64,000 nucleotides of DNA from Nocardia vinacea NBRC 16497 (GTDB lineage: Bacteria; Actinomycetota; Actinomycetes; Mycobacteriales; Mycobacteriaceae). Numbering within the stretch: the stretch's first letter is position 1; each line of letters begins with the position of its first letter. The position numbers and the translations under genes were made by a program. Location of the stretch: NCBI RefSeq assembly GCF_000308835.1, contig NZ_BAGN01000115.1, positions 1-64,000 of the forward strand, written 5' to 3'. Shown here in pieces: positions 17,555-24,420 of the stretch. The notes under the pieces were generated by a model, which did no database searches, was not told the DNA's origin, and was given only the letters and a program-made list of their open reading frames with translations.

Positions 17555-18001
17555 ATGAGCAACGAGGTGAGAGGCGCAGTCGTAGCCACGCTGATCAGGC
17601 TTGCGGAAAGCCCCGACTATCGAGACAGGGCAGACGCAGGCCGCTGCCTCGCCAACTTCGCCGAAATGCCCGAGACCCGGGGGCCGCTGTTGGGCCTCAT
17701 GCTTCATGCTGGCGACACACTCGTTACCCGCGCGACGGCGGAGGCATTGCTCCGACGTCAGGACGCGGTCGGTTTCGCAGCCGTCGCCTCAGGACTCGCT
17801 GCGGCCGATCCGAACCACGGCGACTGGATCCAAACAGCGGTGCTCGACGTGTTAGGGGTGTTCTCCCGCGACCGGGATGCTGCTGTGCGAGAGTGCGAGA
17901 CATTGACCAGGGCGCCTGATGAGCTGGTACGTCACGGAGCGAGTCAGCTGATCGCCATGCTGGCCGAGATCAACCCGATTCTTCGCCCAGCGCAGGACTA
18001 G
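17555..18001 (+). CDS. HEAT-like repeat protein
   Basis: 148 aa from ATG 17555; an upstream frame from 17519 would add 12 residues but overlaps the antitoxin end closely and lacks a ribosome site. It is all-helical with repeated units such as AVVATLIRLAESPDYRDRAD, LVTRATAEALLRRQDAVGFA and VRHGASQLIAMLAEI, typical of HEAT/Armadillo-like scaffolds found in many small actinobacterial proteins. No signal or membrane segment. Function unknown; proximity to the toxin-antitoxin pair gives no firm clue. Confidence 0.7.
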   Translation: MSNEVRGAVVATLIRLAESPDYRDRADAGRCLANFAEMPETRGPLLGLMLHAGDTLVTRATAEALLRRQDAVGFAAVASGLAAADPNHGDWIQTAVLDVLGVFSRDRDAAVRECETLTRAPDELVRHGASQLIAMLAEINPILRPAQD

Positions 18002-18119
18002 CTAGTGGTCGGCATCTACCGATGCTGGGTCGGCAGGTAAGTTGTCGCGACTGCAGCCGCTCCACCGGACGAGCTGAGTCGGGGGACCGGCGGCGGAAAA
18101 TGAGTGGCGATCGGCTGCG

Positions 18120-18674
18120 ATGATGGCGGATATGGAATCCGCCGTCTATTTGATCACCGGTATCCAGGCCGCCGGGAAGTCCACGGTCGCACAGGCGTTG
18201 GCGGAGCGGTTGCCGCGTTCGGCGCATGTGCGCGGAGATGCGTTCCGGCGCTTCATCATCGGTGGCCGGGCGGACATGAGTCCGGAACCGTCGACGGAAG
18301 CACTCGAGCAACTGCGGCTGCGGCACGCGCTGGCCGCGCACACCGCCGATGCGTACGCCTCGGCCGGATTCACCGCGATCATCCAGGATGTCGTGCTCGG
18401 GGAGTTCCTGCCCTACACCCTCGACCGCATCCGGACCCGGCCGCGATATGTGGTGGTGCTCGCGCCGAAACCGGCCACGGTCGCCGCGCGCGAGGCAGGC
18501 CGGGACAAGGTCGCCTACGAGGGGTTCACCGTCGACAGCCTGGATGAGGTGCTCCGAGCGCAGACCCCGCGCATCGGATTGTGGTTGGACACTTCCGATC
18601 TCACCGTGGAGCAGACCGTCGACGAGATTCTCGAGCGGGCCCAGCCATTGGACAGCGCAGTCACTGCTCGGTGA
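18120..18674 (+). CDS. P-loop (AAA_33 / chloramphenicol phosphotransferase-like) kinase
   Basis: 184 aa. The Walker A motif is YLITGIQAAGKSTVAQALAE at about residues 10-29. HVRGDAFRRFI then places the base-like Asp, and AIIQDVVLGEFLPYTLDRIR resembles the substrate lid of small-molecule kinases. VVVLAPKPATVAAREAGRDK supplies the adenine-side Arg region. The protein should phosphorylate a small metabolite or antibiotic, but the substrate cannot be read from sequence. Three in-frame ATGs (18120, 18123, 18132) precede the first strand; the first was used. It stands alone. Confidence 0.8.
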   Translation: MMADMESAVYLITGIQAAGKSTVAQALAERLPRSAHVRGDAFRRFIIGGRADMSPEPSTEALEQLRLRHALAAHTADAYASAGFTAIIQDVVLGEFLPYTLDRIRTRPRYVVVLAPKPATVAAREAGRDKVAYEGFTVDSLDEVLRAQTPRIGLWLDTSDLTVEQTVDEILERAQPLDSAVTAR

Positions 18675-19199
18675 CTGCGCCCTTCACTCGACCTCGACTG
18701 GATCCAGCCGTTGGTCGGTACTGATAGCGGTTTACCCCTCACCCGGCAACCTTGTGACCGTCCTGGGTTCGGGTGGTCCGCAATCTATCTCGACGCATCA
18801 CGCCCCTCCTCGTTGGCACGTCCGGTGCCGGGGCACTCGACAGCCCGATACCGGGACGACTCCGCGGGCGCGGGCTGATTCGCCCATTCGCGGACCGCGT
18901 CCGCGAACCGCGCGACCACATCGGCTGGTGCACCGCTGTAGATGGCGGGTGGCCTGATGAACGGATCGCGTTGCGGCAGTGCTGGATTGCGATCTGTGGC
19001 TCGGGATTGGCGGCGGTTCGGCTTTGTGGCGATCATCGGCCCGCCTGACCGGTGGTCTCCGCGCCCGGACCAGCGTGAAGTTCACCCACGGCACAGACCG
19101 GCCATACGCCGCAAGTGCGGGTGGTAGGCAGGACGATCAGAGCTGCGATCTGAAGCATTGGGCAGCACCCCTTGGTTGTTCGGTATTCGAGATCTGGTG
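18675..19199. other. Intergenic region with one doubtful small frame
   Basis: About 525 bp without a secure gene. A minus-strand frame at 18785-19036 (83 aa) contains DPFIRPPAIYSGAPADVVAR followed by FADAVREWANQPAPAE, which reads like real protein, but the rest does not and no ribosome site is evident. It may be the remnant of a small gene. No hairpin or repeat stood out. Confidence 0.35.
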
Positions 19200-19412
19200 T
19201 CAGGCAGACGATCTAGTGCAGGTGGGGCATTCAGCGGGCGAATCGGTGGGGTGCGGATGTCCCGTCTCGATCAGGCGAGTCCAACAGCCGCGCAACATCT
19301 CACACGTCCGCACCGTGCAGTCGGCGTGTAGGTCGCGGGCGATCTCCTGATGCATCTGGACCGGTGACATTGGATGGTTCGGATACTGGTGCTGAAGGGG
19401 ATCAGTGGCCAT
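19200..19412 (-). CDS. Small Cys-containing protein, paralogue of its neighbour
   Basis: 70 aa from ATG 19412. The core HADCTVRTCEMLRGCWTRLI then ETG resembles the upstream protein's HLDCQASMCPVKAQAKKRLI then EAG: His-x-Asp-Cys, a second Cys five positions on, and a shared RLIE-x-G helix end. Two more Cys follow in AECPTC. Its ATG is 1 bp after the neighbour's stop, so the two are co-translated. No membrane segment. Family not recognised; metal binding or a redox role is possible (inference). Confidence 0.65.
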   Translation of the reverse strand: MATDPLQHQYPNHPMSPVQMHQEIARDLHADCTVRTCEMLRGCWTRLIETGHPHPTDSPAECPTCTRSSA

Positions 19413-19413
19413 A

Positions 19414-19557
19414 TCAGAACCCCAGGTGCGGAACATCGGCCGGGACGAGCCGACCGGCCTCGATGAGCCGCTTCTTCGCCTGCGCCTTGACCGGGCACAT
19501 CGATGCCTGGCAGTCCAAGTGGCTCTGCATGATTAGATGCGCGTATTCGGTTGTCAT
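19414..19557 (-). CDS. Small Cys-containing protein (first of a tandem pair)
   Basis: 47 aa from ATG 19557 (MTTEYAHLIMQSHLDCQASM); the frame is open to 19671, where another ATG would add 38 residues of unfamiliar sequence. The core HLDCQASMCPVKAQAKKRLI is paralogous to the next gene. It lies divergent from the XRE/DUF397 pair 290 bp away. Function unknown. Confidence 0.55.
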   Translation of the reverse strand: MTTEYAHLIMQSHLDCQASMCPVKAQAKKRLIEAGRLVPADVPHLGF

Positions 19558-19846
19558 CACGGGCAATTCGCTGTGGTTCGTTACCGGCAGGCCGTGCATG
19601 CGGATACTCCGAACGTGGGTGTGGGTGTCTGGAATGCCCGGCAGCGGAGGCCGAAACCGCCTGTGCGGCATAGGGATTTGGTGCGGCGGTGGGCGCTTCC
19701 CGGCTGCTGGGGCGATTTCAGTAGTACGCTGATAGGGCGCACTTTGGAAGATTTCTATCTGCGATTCGCCGAATTTATTCCCGCACTTCCAGATTGCCGT
19801 TCGTGATCATTCCAAAAACGACGCCAACGACTAGTGAGGCTACGTA

Positions 19847-20725
19847 ATGACCGGTTCGGCTGTACCGCGTCGGATGTTGGGCCGCCAGTTGAAGAGGCTC
19901 CGAGAGGAGTCTGGTGTATCGCCTACCGCAGCGGCCAGGGCCATCGAGGTATCGCCCCAGACGCTATGGCGGATGGAGTCGGGCCAACGCGGGCCGAAGC
20001 TGAAGGAGCTGTACATCGGCGTTCTGTGCAAGATGTACGGCGCGACTGAGGAAGAGAGTGCGGCGCTGGCCGCCCTCGTCGCGGAGACGAAGAAGCCGGG
20101 CTGGTGGCACAGCTACGGCGATGCAGTTCCGGCTCACTTCGACCTGTTCATCGGGTTGGAGGAGGCCGCGAAGCGGTTGACGACGTTCCAGCTCACTCTT
20201 GTCCCCGGCCTGCTGCAGACACCGGATTACCGGCGCGCGCTCGCCTGGATCGAGTTCCCCAGCCATGCTACGGCGGCACTGGAGACGTTGATCGAGGTAC
20301 ACAGTCGACGGCAGTCGAGGTTGCGTGACAGCGCAAGCGAATTCGAGTTCCGGGTGCTCCTCAGTGAGTCGGTGCTGCACCATCAGGTGGGCGGTCCAGC
20401 CGTGATGGCGGAACAACTCCGGCATCTTGCGGACGTCGGCCTCTCGCCGAACGTGTCGATCCGGGTGATCCCTCAGCAGGTCGGAAGCCACCGGGGATTG
20501 ATCACGGGATCGTTTGTGTTGATGGAATTTCCCGTGCATCCAACATCTCGGCTGACCGAGCCTCCAGTGGTGTATGTGCAGGGCTATACAGGGGCCCTCT
20601 ACTTGGATCAAGAAGCGGAAATCACGCAGTATCGCACTGCAATCGCTCAGATCCAGCAGGTAGCGTTGGACGAAGACGAAAGCAGGAAACTGCTACTGAA
20701 GGTTGCAAGGGAGTACCAAGCGTGA
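19847..20725 (+). CDS. XRE-family regulator with DUF5753 domain (Scr1-like)
   Basis: 292 aa. The helix-turn-helix is RRMLGRQLKRLREESGVSPT, then AAARAIEVSPQTLWRMESGQ. From about residue 85 the DUF5753 domain is clear: WWHSYGDAVPAHFDLFIGLE, TTFQLTLVPGLLQTPDYRRA and NVSIRVIPQQVGSHRGLITG. Such proteins in actinomycetes are nearly always followed by a DUF397 gene, as here with a GTGA overlap. The pairs are abundant, sometimes affect development or antibiotic output in Streptomyces, and behave like regulator-cognate pairs. ATG 19847 chosen; no strong ribosome site. Confidence 0.92.
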   Translation: MTGSAVPRRMLGRQLKRLREESGVSPTAAARAIEVSPQTLWRMESGQRGPKLKELYIGVLCKMYGATEEESAALAALVAETKKPGWWHSYGDAVPAHFDLFIGLEEAAKRLTTFQLTLVPGLLQTPDYRRALAWIEFPSHATAALETLIEVHSRRQSRLRDSASEFEFRVLLSESVLHHQVGGPAVMAEQLRHLADVGLSPNVSIRVIPQQVGSHRGLITGSFVLMEFPVHPTSRLTEPPVVYVQGYTGALYLDQEAEITQYRTAIAQIQQVALDEDESRKLLLKVAREYQA

Positions 20726-20928
20726 GCATCGACCTGTCCGGCGCAGCATGGTTCAAGAGCAGCAGGTCAGCCAGCCAGGACACATGCGTGGAAATCGCAC
20801 ACCTCGTCGGCGGCATGGTCGGAGTGCGAGACTCGAAGAACCCCACGGGCCCAGCTCTTGTATTCGGTCCCGCCGAGTGGGATGCGTTCACGGCAGGTGT
20901 GCAGGGCGGGGAGTTCGAGCTTTCCTGA
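20722..20928 (+). CDS. DUF397 domain protein
   Basis: 68 aa, GTG start overlapping the XRE stop by 4 bp. The whole protein is the DUF397 domain: WFKSSRSASQDTCVEIAHL, then VRDSKNPTGPALVFGPAEWD and AFTAGVQGGEFE. It is the usual small partner of Scr1/DUF5753 regulators and probably binds it. Cytoplasmic. Confidence 0.92.
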   Translation: MSIDLSGAAWFKSSRSASQDTCVEIAHLVGGMVGVRDSKNPTGPALVFGPAEWDAFTAGVQGGEFELS

Positions 20929-20959
20929 GCGGCGTGTGCAGGTGAATTCGTAGGAACTG

Positions 20960-20978
20960 CAGATGCTTTCGGCATCTG
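20960..20978 (+). terminator. Weak hairpin after DUF397 gene
   Basis: CAGATGC and GCATCTG (7-bp arms) flank a 5-nt loop 32 bp after the DUF397 stop. Short, and without a T-run. Confidence 0.35.
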
Positions 20979-21130
20979 GGGTTCTTCCGACTCAGCGTTC
21001 CTCCGAGATGGCAACCATGATGAACGCTTTGCGTGCTGGTGACCCGGCCGGTACGGTCTAGACGAGCTTGCGGGGGCGGGGAAGCCGGTCCGGCCCCAGG
21101 TCTGGGATGGTACCGGTGCGAGAGGACGAG

Positions 21131-21709
21131 ATGGCCAGCTGGAGTGGTGTGGTCCGGGGTGTGGTTCTCGGTGCGGGGGTGGTCGTGCTGGTTTCGGCGT
21201 GCAACTCCGGTGAGGAGTCGAAGGGCAGCGCGAACAGTGCGTCAGCGACGTCGACCATCGCAGCGGATGTGCCAGCGGGGTTCGACGCGTGTAAGGACCT
21301 CCCGCAGGCTCTCATTCAGTCGGAGAAGCTGGAGAAAAAAGGGGCTGACAACACAGATAGGCCCGGCGATATCAAATGGCGCGGCTGCCGCTGGGTTGAG
21401 GCTAGTGGTGACGGCTACTTCGGCTCGATCGACACCACCAACATCACCTTGGCGATGGTGCGAGCCAACAAGGACTTTACGGTCGCCGAGGAGTTCAACG
21501 TGGACGGACGGGCGGCACTTACCTATAGCCCGAGCGAGCAGAACGATCTGAAAGAGCACTGCATCTTGAGCGTCGAGATGAAGGGCGGCAGCCTCGAGGT
21601 CAGCATCAGCAACCCGCCTTCGGCCAAACTGACCGCGTCCCAGCACTCTTGTGACATCGCTAAGCGTCTCGCGAAGGGGATCGTTCCAGCGATACCTGCC
21701 ACCCTCTAA
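21131..21709 (+). CDS. DUF3558-like lipoprotein
   Basis: 192 aa from ATG 21131, preceded by GAGAGGACGAG. A signal sequence ends in the lipobox VSAC (VVLVSACNSG). The mature domain has FDACKDLPQALIQSEKLEKK, WRGCRWVEASGDGYFGSID and CILSVEMKGGSLEVSISNPP with paired Cys, matching the DUF3558 lipoproteins common in Nocardia and mycobacteria. Anchored on the outer face of the membrane. It opens a cluster with a helical protein, a WXG-like secreted protein and EspG, the usual neighbourhood of such lipoproteins. Function unknown. Confidence 0.82.
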   Translation: MASWSGVVRGVVLGAGVVVLVSACNSGEESKGSANSASATSTIAADVPAGFDACKDLPQALIQSEKLEKKGADNTDRPGDIKWRGCRWVEASGDGYFGSIDTTNITLAMVRANKDFTVAEEFNVDGRAALTYSPSEQNDLKEHCILSVEMKGGSLEVSISNPPSAKLTASQHSCDIAKRLAKGIVPAIPATL

Positions 21710-21764
21710 ACTTGAGTCGACCTCCGGTTGATCTCGGCCGGAGTCCTGGGGAGGAATACCAACT

Positions 21765-22286
21765 ATGAGTAGCGATACGGCGACACCGTCATCAGCGGGT
21801 CCGCTGGCCAGCGCGATCAAGGACGCTCAGGACGGCAAGCTGACCGTCAGTTTCAGCAACGAAGTGCGGGTCAACGCTGACGAGTTCGTCTACATCGAAC
21901 GCGACTGCAAAGCCTTCAAGAAAGAGATCCGGGACCTTCAACAGATCGCGGTAGCGATCTCGGACCGAAAGCACTGGGGTCTCGGGGAGACGACGGATGG
22001 CATGACTTCAGCTGCCACGCTGGTGGCTCGCTTCCGCGGCAAGGCAAAGATCGTCAATCCAGCCACAGACTCGGCCAACAACGTCTTCGACATCCTTCAG
22101 CAGCACTACGAGATCGTCGACGATATCCAAACCCTGCACCGCACAATCGCCCAGAAATACATCGAGCAGGATCAAGAATTCGCCGCTCGCTACAACGAGT
22201 TGACGGCGAATGTGGAGCCCAGCCAGATCGGCACCCCGACCCAACTGGGCGTGACAACGCCCCCGGCCGTCGGTGCCTCGAAATGA
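21765..22286 (+). CDS. Helical protein of the ESX-associated cluster
   Basis: 173 aa, ATG 21765 after GGGGAGGAA. Mostly helical, without Cys, signal peptide or membrane segment. VYIERDCKAFKKEIRDLQQI and NVFDILQQHYEIVDDIQTLH look like long amphipathic helices, as in WXG100/EspB-type partner proteins, but a WXG motif is not seen. The stop overlaps the next ATG by 4 bp. Likely the co-encoded partner of the WXG-like protein downstream (inference). Confidence 0.75.
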   Translation: MSSDTATPSSAGPLASAIKDAQDGKLTVSFSNEVRVNADEFVYIERDCKAFKKEIRDLQQIAVAISDRKHWGLGETTDGMTSAATLVARFRGKAKIVNPATDSANNVFDILQQHYEIVDDIQTLHRTIAQKYIEQDQEFAARYNELTANVEPSQIGTPTQLGVTTPPAVGASK

Positions 22287-23452
22287 GCGATTCGAATGAG
22301 CCGTCGAAGATTTCCGATGGCGGTGAACATGTCGACAGCTGGAATCATTGGAAGATCTACAACGCGTTCACTCCGCTCAATACAACCGAGGCGAACAATG
22401 GCTCCAGTGAGTACGTGCAGATCGCAACGGGGTGGGCTTCGGCTGCGGAACTGTTCGCCAACCGGATCAATCATTCGAGCTCGGCAGCCTGGGACGGTAC
22501 TGCCGCGAATAGTTCGCGGGACGCGATCAGCAAATACGCCAAGGCCGCATTGGACCTGACGACACCGCTGCAGAACCTCGCCGACCGGGTGTCGGCAGCG
22601 GCCAAGGGCGTCAACGATACTCAGAATGCCGTGGATAAGCCGCCGGACGGGGGATCGTGGTACAACCCGAAGAGCTGGAACCTGGGTATCTACCACGGCC
22701 CCAATTCCGCTGCGGTGCGCAACGATTGCGAGAGCGCCGCACGGGAAGCCATGCGCAATCATTACGTCGATACATTTGTTTCGGCGGATAAGCAGATTCC
22801 GGTGCTCCCGGTTCCGAACAGTCCGACCGATCCGTTGTACAAGGCACCCGAAACCAAGAACGACGGCTACACCCCGGGGACATCTGGAAACGGCGGCGGT
22901 AACCCGACGTCCGGGACCGGCAACGAGGGCAAAGGCGACCAGAACGAAAATTCGCAGCCCGCCACTGAGCCGACGACGAACAGTTCGCAGGATCCATCGT
23001 CGACCACTCCCACGAGTACCGATTCCTCGTCGCAGACCCCGTCGAGCACCTCGGCTACCCAACCGAGTTCGGTGACCCCCACGACGGGCACTTCGACGAC
23101 GCCCAGCAGCTATCCGGGCGGCACGGGCAGCACGGGCAGCGGGCTGGGTGGCACCTCCGGCACGACCTCGGGCAAGCCCGGCAGCAGCGTGCCCGGTACA
23201 CCGACCGCCACCGGTACGACAGCCAACGCGGCACGTGCGGCGACCACCAGCACCGGCACCTCGGGCATGTCGGGCATGGGTGGAATGGGCGGTGGCCGTG
23301 GCCAATCCAAGGGCGACGACGAGTCTCATCAGCTCCCCGAATGGCTTCGGAACATGGAGAACACCGAAGAGTTGCTCGGGCCCGACCCGAAAACTGTTCC
23401 CGGCGGCGTGATCGGCGGTGACCACGCCGAACCCGGATCGACACCGGGCTGA
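22283..23452 (+). CDS. WXG100-like protein with long Ser/Thr/Gly/Pro-rich tail
   Basis: 389 aa. Residues 40-130 form a WXG100-like helical hairpin: GWASAAELFANRINHSSSAA, then W70-D-G72 at the turn and helix two ending KAALDLTTPLQNLADRV. Then comes a Trp/Asn/Tyr-containing patch (SWYNPKSWNLGIYHGPNS). From about residue 190 to 345 the protein is low-complexity Ser/Thr/Pro/Gly, ending in a charged tail with PEWLRNMENTEELLG. This is the form of a type VII secretion substrate or surface protein. It lies between its helical partner and EspG. Confidence 0.75.
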   Translation: MSDSNEPSKISDGGEHVDSWNHWKIYNAFTPLNTTEANNGSSEYVQIATGWASAAELFANRINHSSSAAWDGTAANSSRDAISKYAKAALDLTTPLQNLADRVSAAAKGVNDTQNAVDKPPDGGSWYNPKSWNLGIYHGPNSAAVRNDCESAAREAMRNHYVDTFVSADKQIPVLPVPNSPTDPLYKAPETKNDGYTPGTSGNGGGNPTSGTGNEGKGDQNENSQPATEPTTNSSQDPSSTTPTSTDSSSQTPSSTSATQPSSVTPTTGTSTTPSSYPGGTGSTGSGLGGTSGTTSGKPGSSVPGTPTATGTTANAARAATTSTGTSGMSGMGGMGGGRGQSKGDDESHQLPEWLRNMENTEELLGPDPKTVPGGVIGGDHAEPGSTPG

Positions 23453-23567
23453 TCCCCAGCCGCTGGTCCGAAACGTTTCTTACCTGAATTTCGTTGGCTC
23501 GCTGCCTGTCCCGAGGTACGTACGTCGTACCCGGGGGGCGCCGAGTCCGCCGCATGATGTTGATTGG

Positions 23568-24323
23568 ATGAGCACGATGGCCGAATGGAGTTGGGAACCG
23601 GACGATTTCGCGGCGCTCTGGTACAGCGACGCGAACGACCGGTTCCCGCATCCGCTGCGCTATGTCAGCCGTTTGGCCACCAACGACGAGGTCGCCGCGC
23701 ATCGGGCCGCCGTGCGCACCCGCTACGGTGTCGAGGAAACCGAGCAGATCAACCTCGCCCTGCACACCCTCACCACCTCCGAGCTGCGCATCGAAATCGC
23801 CGGTGAATCAACGGTTCTCGGTAAGGGCGAACCCCGCGAATACCGCGTCCTCGGCGCCCGGACTCCATATCACGCGGTGATGCTGACCCAGACCGCCGCG
23901 GGCGGTGTCGACAGCCCAATCCGCTGTCGGCTGTTCCGCACCGAACAACTAGCGGCACGCTTGGCCGCCATTCTGCCCTCGGTTCCTCCGGGCAGCGCCA
24001 AACCGGATACCTTCCATGTCGAGGACCTGCGTTCCAGCAACAACGGCCACGGCCGCAATAGTCCGCTGGAACGTTTCGATCGTCTCACTCAGCACCGCTC
24101 CGGCGCGGGCGTCGCGGGCCTGCTCGCCGGATACCTGCACAGCCGCCCGGCCCCCTGGTACGCCCTCGGATGGTTCGATACCGAAGGCGATGGCCGTTAC
24201 GTCCAGCAGCAAACCCGCGAACACATCACCGTCCGGCCCGCCACCACCGGTGATCTCACCAATTACTTCGAAACCTGGATCGACCTGGCCCTGAAACGTC
24301 TCCGCGACGACGACAGCTGGTGA
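23568..24323 (+). CDS. ESX secretion-associated protein, EspG family
   Basis: 251 aa from ATG 23568; a second ATG at 23577 is equally likely. EspG features: WSWEPDDFAALWYSDANDRF near the start, then PHPLRYVSRL, LRIEIAGESTVLGKGEPREY and RYVQQQTREHITVRPATTGD. EspG proteins are cytoplasmic chaperones that hold PE/PPE or related substrates for ESX secretion; the WXG-like product next door is the obvious candidate. No EccA-E core components are in the window, so the secretion apparatus must be encoded elsewhere. Confidence 0.85.
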   Translation: MSTMAEWSWEPDDFAALWYSDANDRFPHPLRYVSRLATNDEVAAHRAAVRTRYGVEETEQINLALHTLTTSELRIEIAGESTVLGKGEPREYRVLGARTPYHAVMLTQTAAGGVDSPIRCRLFRTEQLAARLAAILPSVPPGSAKPDTFHVEDLRSSNNGHGRNSPLERFDRLTQHRSGAGVAGLLAGYLHSRPAPWYALGWFDTEGDGRYVQQQTREHITVRPATTGDLTNYFETWIDLALKRLRDDDSW

Positions 24324-24354
24324 TGCGATCTTCGCCGGATTCTCGCCATCCACG

Positions 24355-24420
24355 GTGACCAGCTCAGCTCGCGCGCCGAGGGCGCTATCGCGACTGCATC
24401 CGATCCAACGCGCGAGCTGA
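24355..24420 (+). repeat. Direct repeat, copy B (degenerate antitoxin 3' end)
   Basis: 66 bp matching 17445-17518 with an 8-nt deletion. Read in the antitoxin frame it gives GDQLSSRAE, then after the deletion ALSRLHPIQRAS and a stop, so it is a decayed antitoxin tail. On the minus strand the same bases supply the last residues (ARALDRMQSR) of the decarboxylase. Confidence 0.75.

Noticed and set aside
22867..23310. Minus-strand frames rich in Val/Pro/Gly opposite the WXG-like protein tail
   Set aside because: They are mirror images of the Ser/Thr/Pro repeat composition.
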